Source: CAYLPT01 sp964385645
Lineage (GTDB): Bacteria; Armatimonadota; Hebobacteria; Hebobacterales; Hebobacteraceae
Length of the DNA stretch: 8,186 bases
NCBI GenBank assembly: GCA_964385645.1
Contig: CAYLPT010000121.1
Location: forward strand, 1 to 8,186
Reading direction: 5' to 3'
A program made the position numbers and the translations under genes. This document shows positions 7,357 to 8,186 of the stretch, piece by piece. How positions within the stretch are numbered: position 1 is the stretch's first letter; every line of letters begins with the position of its first letter. The notes below the pieces were generated by a model that was given only the letters and a program-made list of their open reading frames with translations, made no database searches and had not been told where the DNA came from.

Positions 7357-8186
7357 ATGGGACGCGCCAAGAACCAACTCAACGACCTCACCGGCGCCGA
7401 GTGGATCAAGCTCACCCGCACTTGGTTCATCTGCGACTCCCCGCGGTACTGGCGGAACAAGCCCACCGAGCTCCACCCCGCCCGCTTTCCCGAGGAGGTC
7501 GTCGCCCAATTCCTGCGCTTCTTCACCAAGCGCGGCGGCGCCGTGCTCGATCCCTTCCTGGGCTCCGGCGCCACCCTCGTGGCCTGCGCCGAGGAGCATC
7601 GCCTCGGCGTCGGCATCGAGCTCAGCGAGCGCTACGCCCGCGCCGCCCGGGCGCGCGCCGCCAACCTTTCCCCCCCACAGACCGTCATCCGCGCCGACGC
7701 CCGCGGCCTCGCCCGCGCGGAGTTCTGGCGCCCCCACCGCCCGGACCTCGAGGCGGCCGGCGTCAGCTTCCACCGCGGCCTGCCCCGGTTCGACCTCGCC
7801 ATCACCTCTCCACCTTACTGGCGCATGCTCTCCACGAGCCGCGGCGGCGTCTTCTCCAAGCACAAGCGGCGCGCCGCCGCCGGCCTCGACACCACCTACT
7901 CGGACGACCCCGCCGACCTCGCCAACATCTCTGACTACTCCGACTTCATCGAGGCCCTCGGGCGGGTGTTCGACGCCCTCAGGCGATGTGTGAAGGATGA
8001 GGGACACCTTGTGGTGATCGCCCAGAACCTGCGCGACCCGGAGGGCGAGGTGAGGACTCTCGCCTGGGACCTCTGCCGGCGCATCGGCCGCCGCGCCGGC
8101 CGGCGCGGGTGGCGCTTCCAGGGCGAGCGCATCTGGTGCCAGAACACGAAGCCCCTCGGCATCTGGGGCTACCCCAAGGTCTTCGT
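7357..8186 (+). CDS. DNA amino-methyltransferase (N4-cytosine/N6-adenine type), SAM-binding half first, 3' truncated by window
   Basis: Open to the window end: 276 complete residues, C-terminus missing. It is predicted to transfer a methyl group from SAM to an exocyclic amino group in DNA. From Met at 7357: a conserved-looking N-terminus (NQLNDLTGAEWIKLTRTWF, residues 6-24), a motif X-like HPARFPEEV at 40-48, motif I LDPFLGSGATL at 64-74, motif II VGIELS at 85-90 (Glu88), a variable stretch, then catalytic motif IV FDLAITSPPYW at 145-155. A later IWCQN...GYPKVF segment resembles the strand before the usual C-terminal end of such enzymes. SPPYW is most typical of N4-cytosine enzymes, but N6-adenine cannot be excluded. 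The order X-I-II then IV is reversed from the common beta class. An in-frame ATG at 7339 would add six residues; 7357 is preferred because MGRAKNQLNDLTG looks like the family start, though neither has a good ribosome binding site. It could be a defence-system methylase, a restriction-modification partner or an orphan. Confidence 0.87.
   Translation, partial: MGRAKNQLNDLTGAEWIKLTRTWFICDSPRYWRNKPTELHPARFPEEVVAQFLRFFTKRGGAVLDPFLGSGATLVACAEEHRLGVGIELSERYARAARARAANLSPPQTVIRADARGLARAEFWRPHRPDLEAAGVSFHRGLPRFDLAITSPPYWRMLSTSRGGVFSKHKRRAAAGLDTTYSDDPADLANISDYSDFIEALGRVFDALRRCVKDEGHLVVIAQNLRDPEGEVRTLAWDLCRRIGRRAGRRGWRFQGERIWCQNTKPLGIWGYPKVF

Noticed and set aside
7277..7993. 238-residue + strand frame overlapping the methyltransferase
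   Set aside because: Ser/Pro/Ala/Arg-rich product with no motifs, out of frame with the methyltransferase, whose motifs I and IV are plain; only its ribosome-binding-like AGAGG is worth noting.
953..8186. A complete classical BREX system
   Set aside because: No BrxA, BrxB, PglZ, BrxL or full-length PglX sequence is present in the window, so only a BREX-like fragment can be claimed.
1..8186. CRISPR arrays, tRNA or rRNA genes, insertion sequences, integrase sites
   Set aside because: No regularly spaced direct repeats, cloverleaf sequence, transposase motifs or terminal repeats were seen on either strand by reading.

Overview
This is a GC-rich window (by eye around 70% or more) in which all recognisable genes read on the + strand: three complete genes and a fourth that runs off the right edge. 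Codon third positions are almost all G or C. Two of the four starts have clear Shine-Dalgarno sequences, which together with RecD2 and a D-alanine-type aminotransferase indicates a bacterium. I cannot place the phylum. The high GC opens long reading frames on both strands, and these are shadows of the real genes.

Layout: (1) 33-893, a fold-type IV PLP aminotransferase closest in motif pattern to D-amino-acid (D-alanine) aminotransferase, probably housekeeping. (2) 953-4888, a 1311-residue P-loop ATPase of the BrxC/PglY/DUF6079-like type found in BREX and related phage-defence loci, with a Cys pair near its C-terminus. (3) 4938-7202, a complete RecD2-type SF1B DNA helicase with three helix-hairpin-helix motifs. 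(4) After a gap of about 150 bp holding two short inverted repeats, from about 7357 to the window end, a DNA amino-methyltransferase (N4-cytosine or N6-adenine) in which the SAM-binding half comes before the catalytic SPPYW motif. Its C-terminus is missing.

The main point of interest is the run giant ATPase, DNA helicase, DNA methyltransferase. These are the classes of component used in BREX, Pgl and DISARM-like systems that mark self DNA and act on unmarked DNA. No PglZ, BrxA/BrxB, BrxL or full-size PglX is visible. The window may therefore hold the left edge of a BREX-like or unclassified defence locus, or chance neighbours around a housekeeping recD2. The sequence to the right would decide. 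No tRNA, rRNA, CRISPR array, insertion sequence or attachment site was seen.
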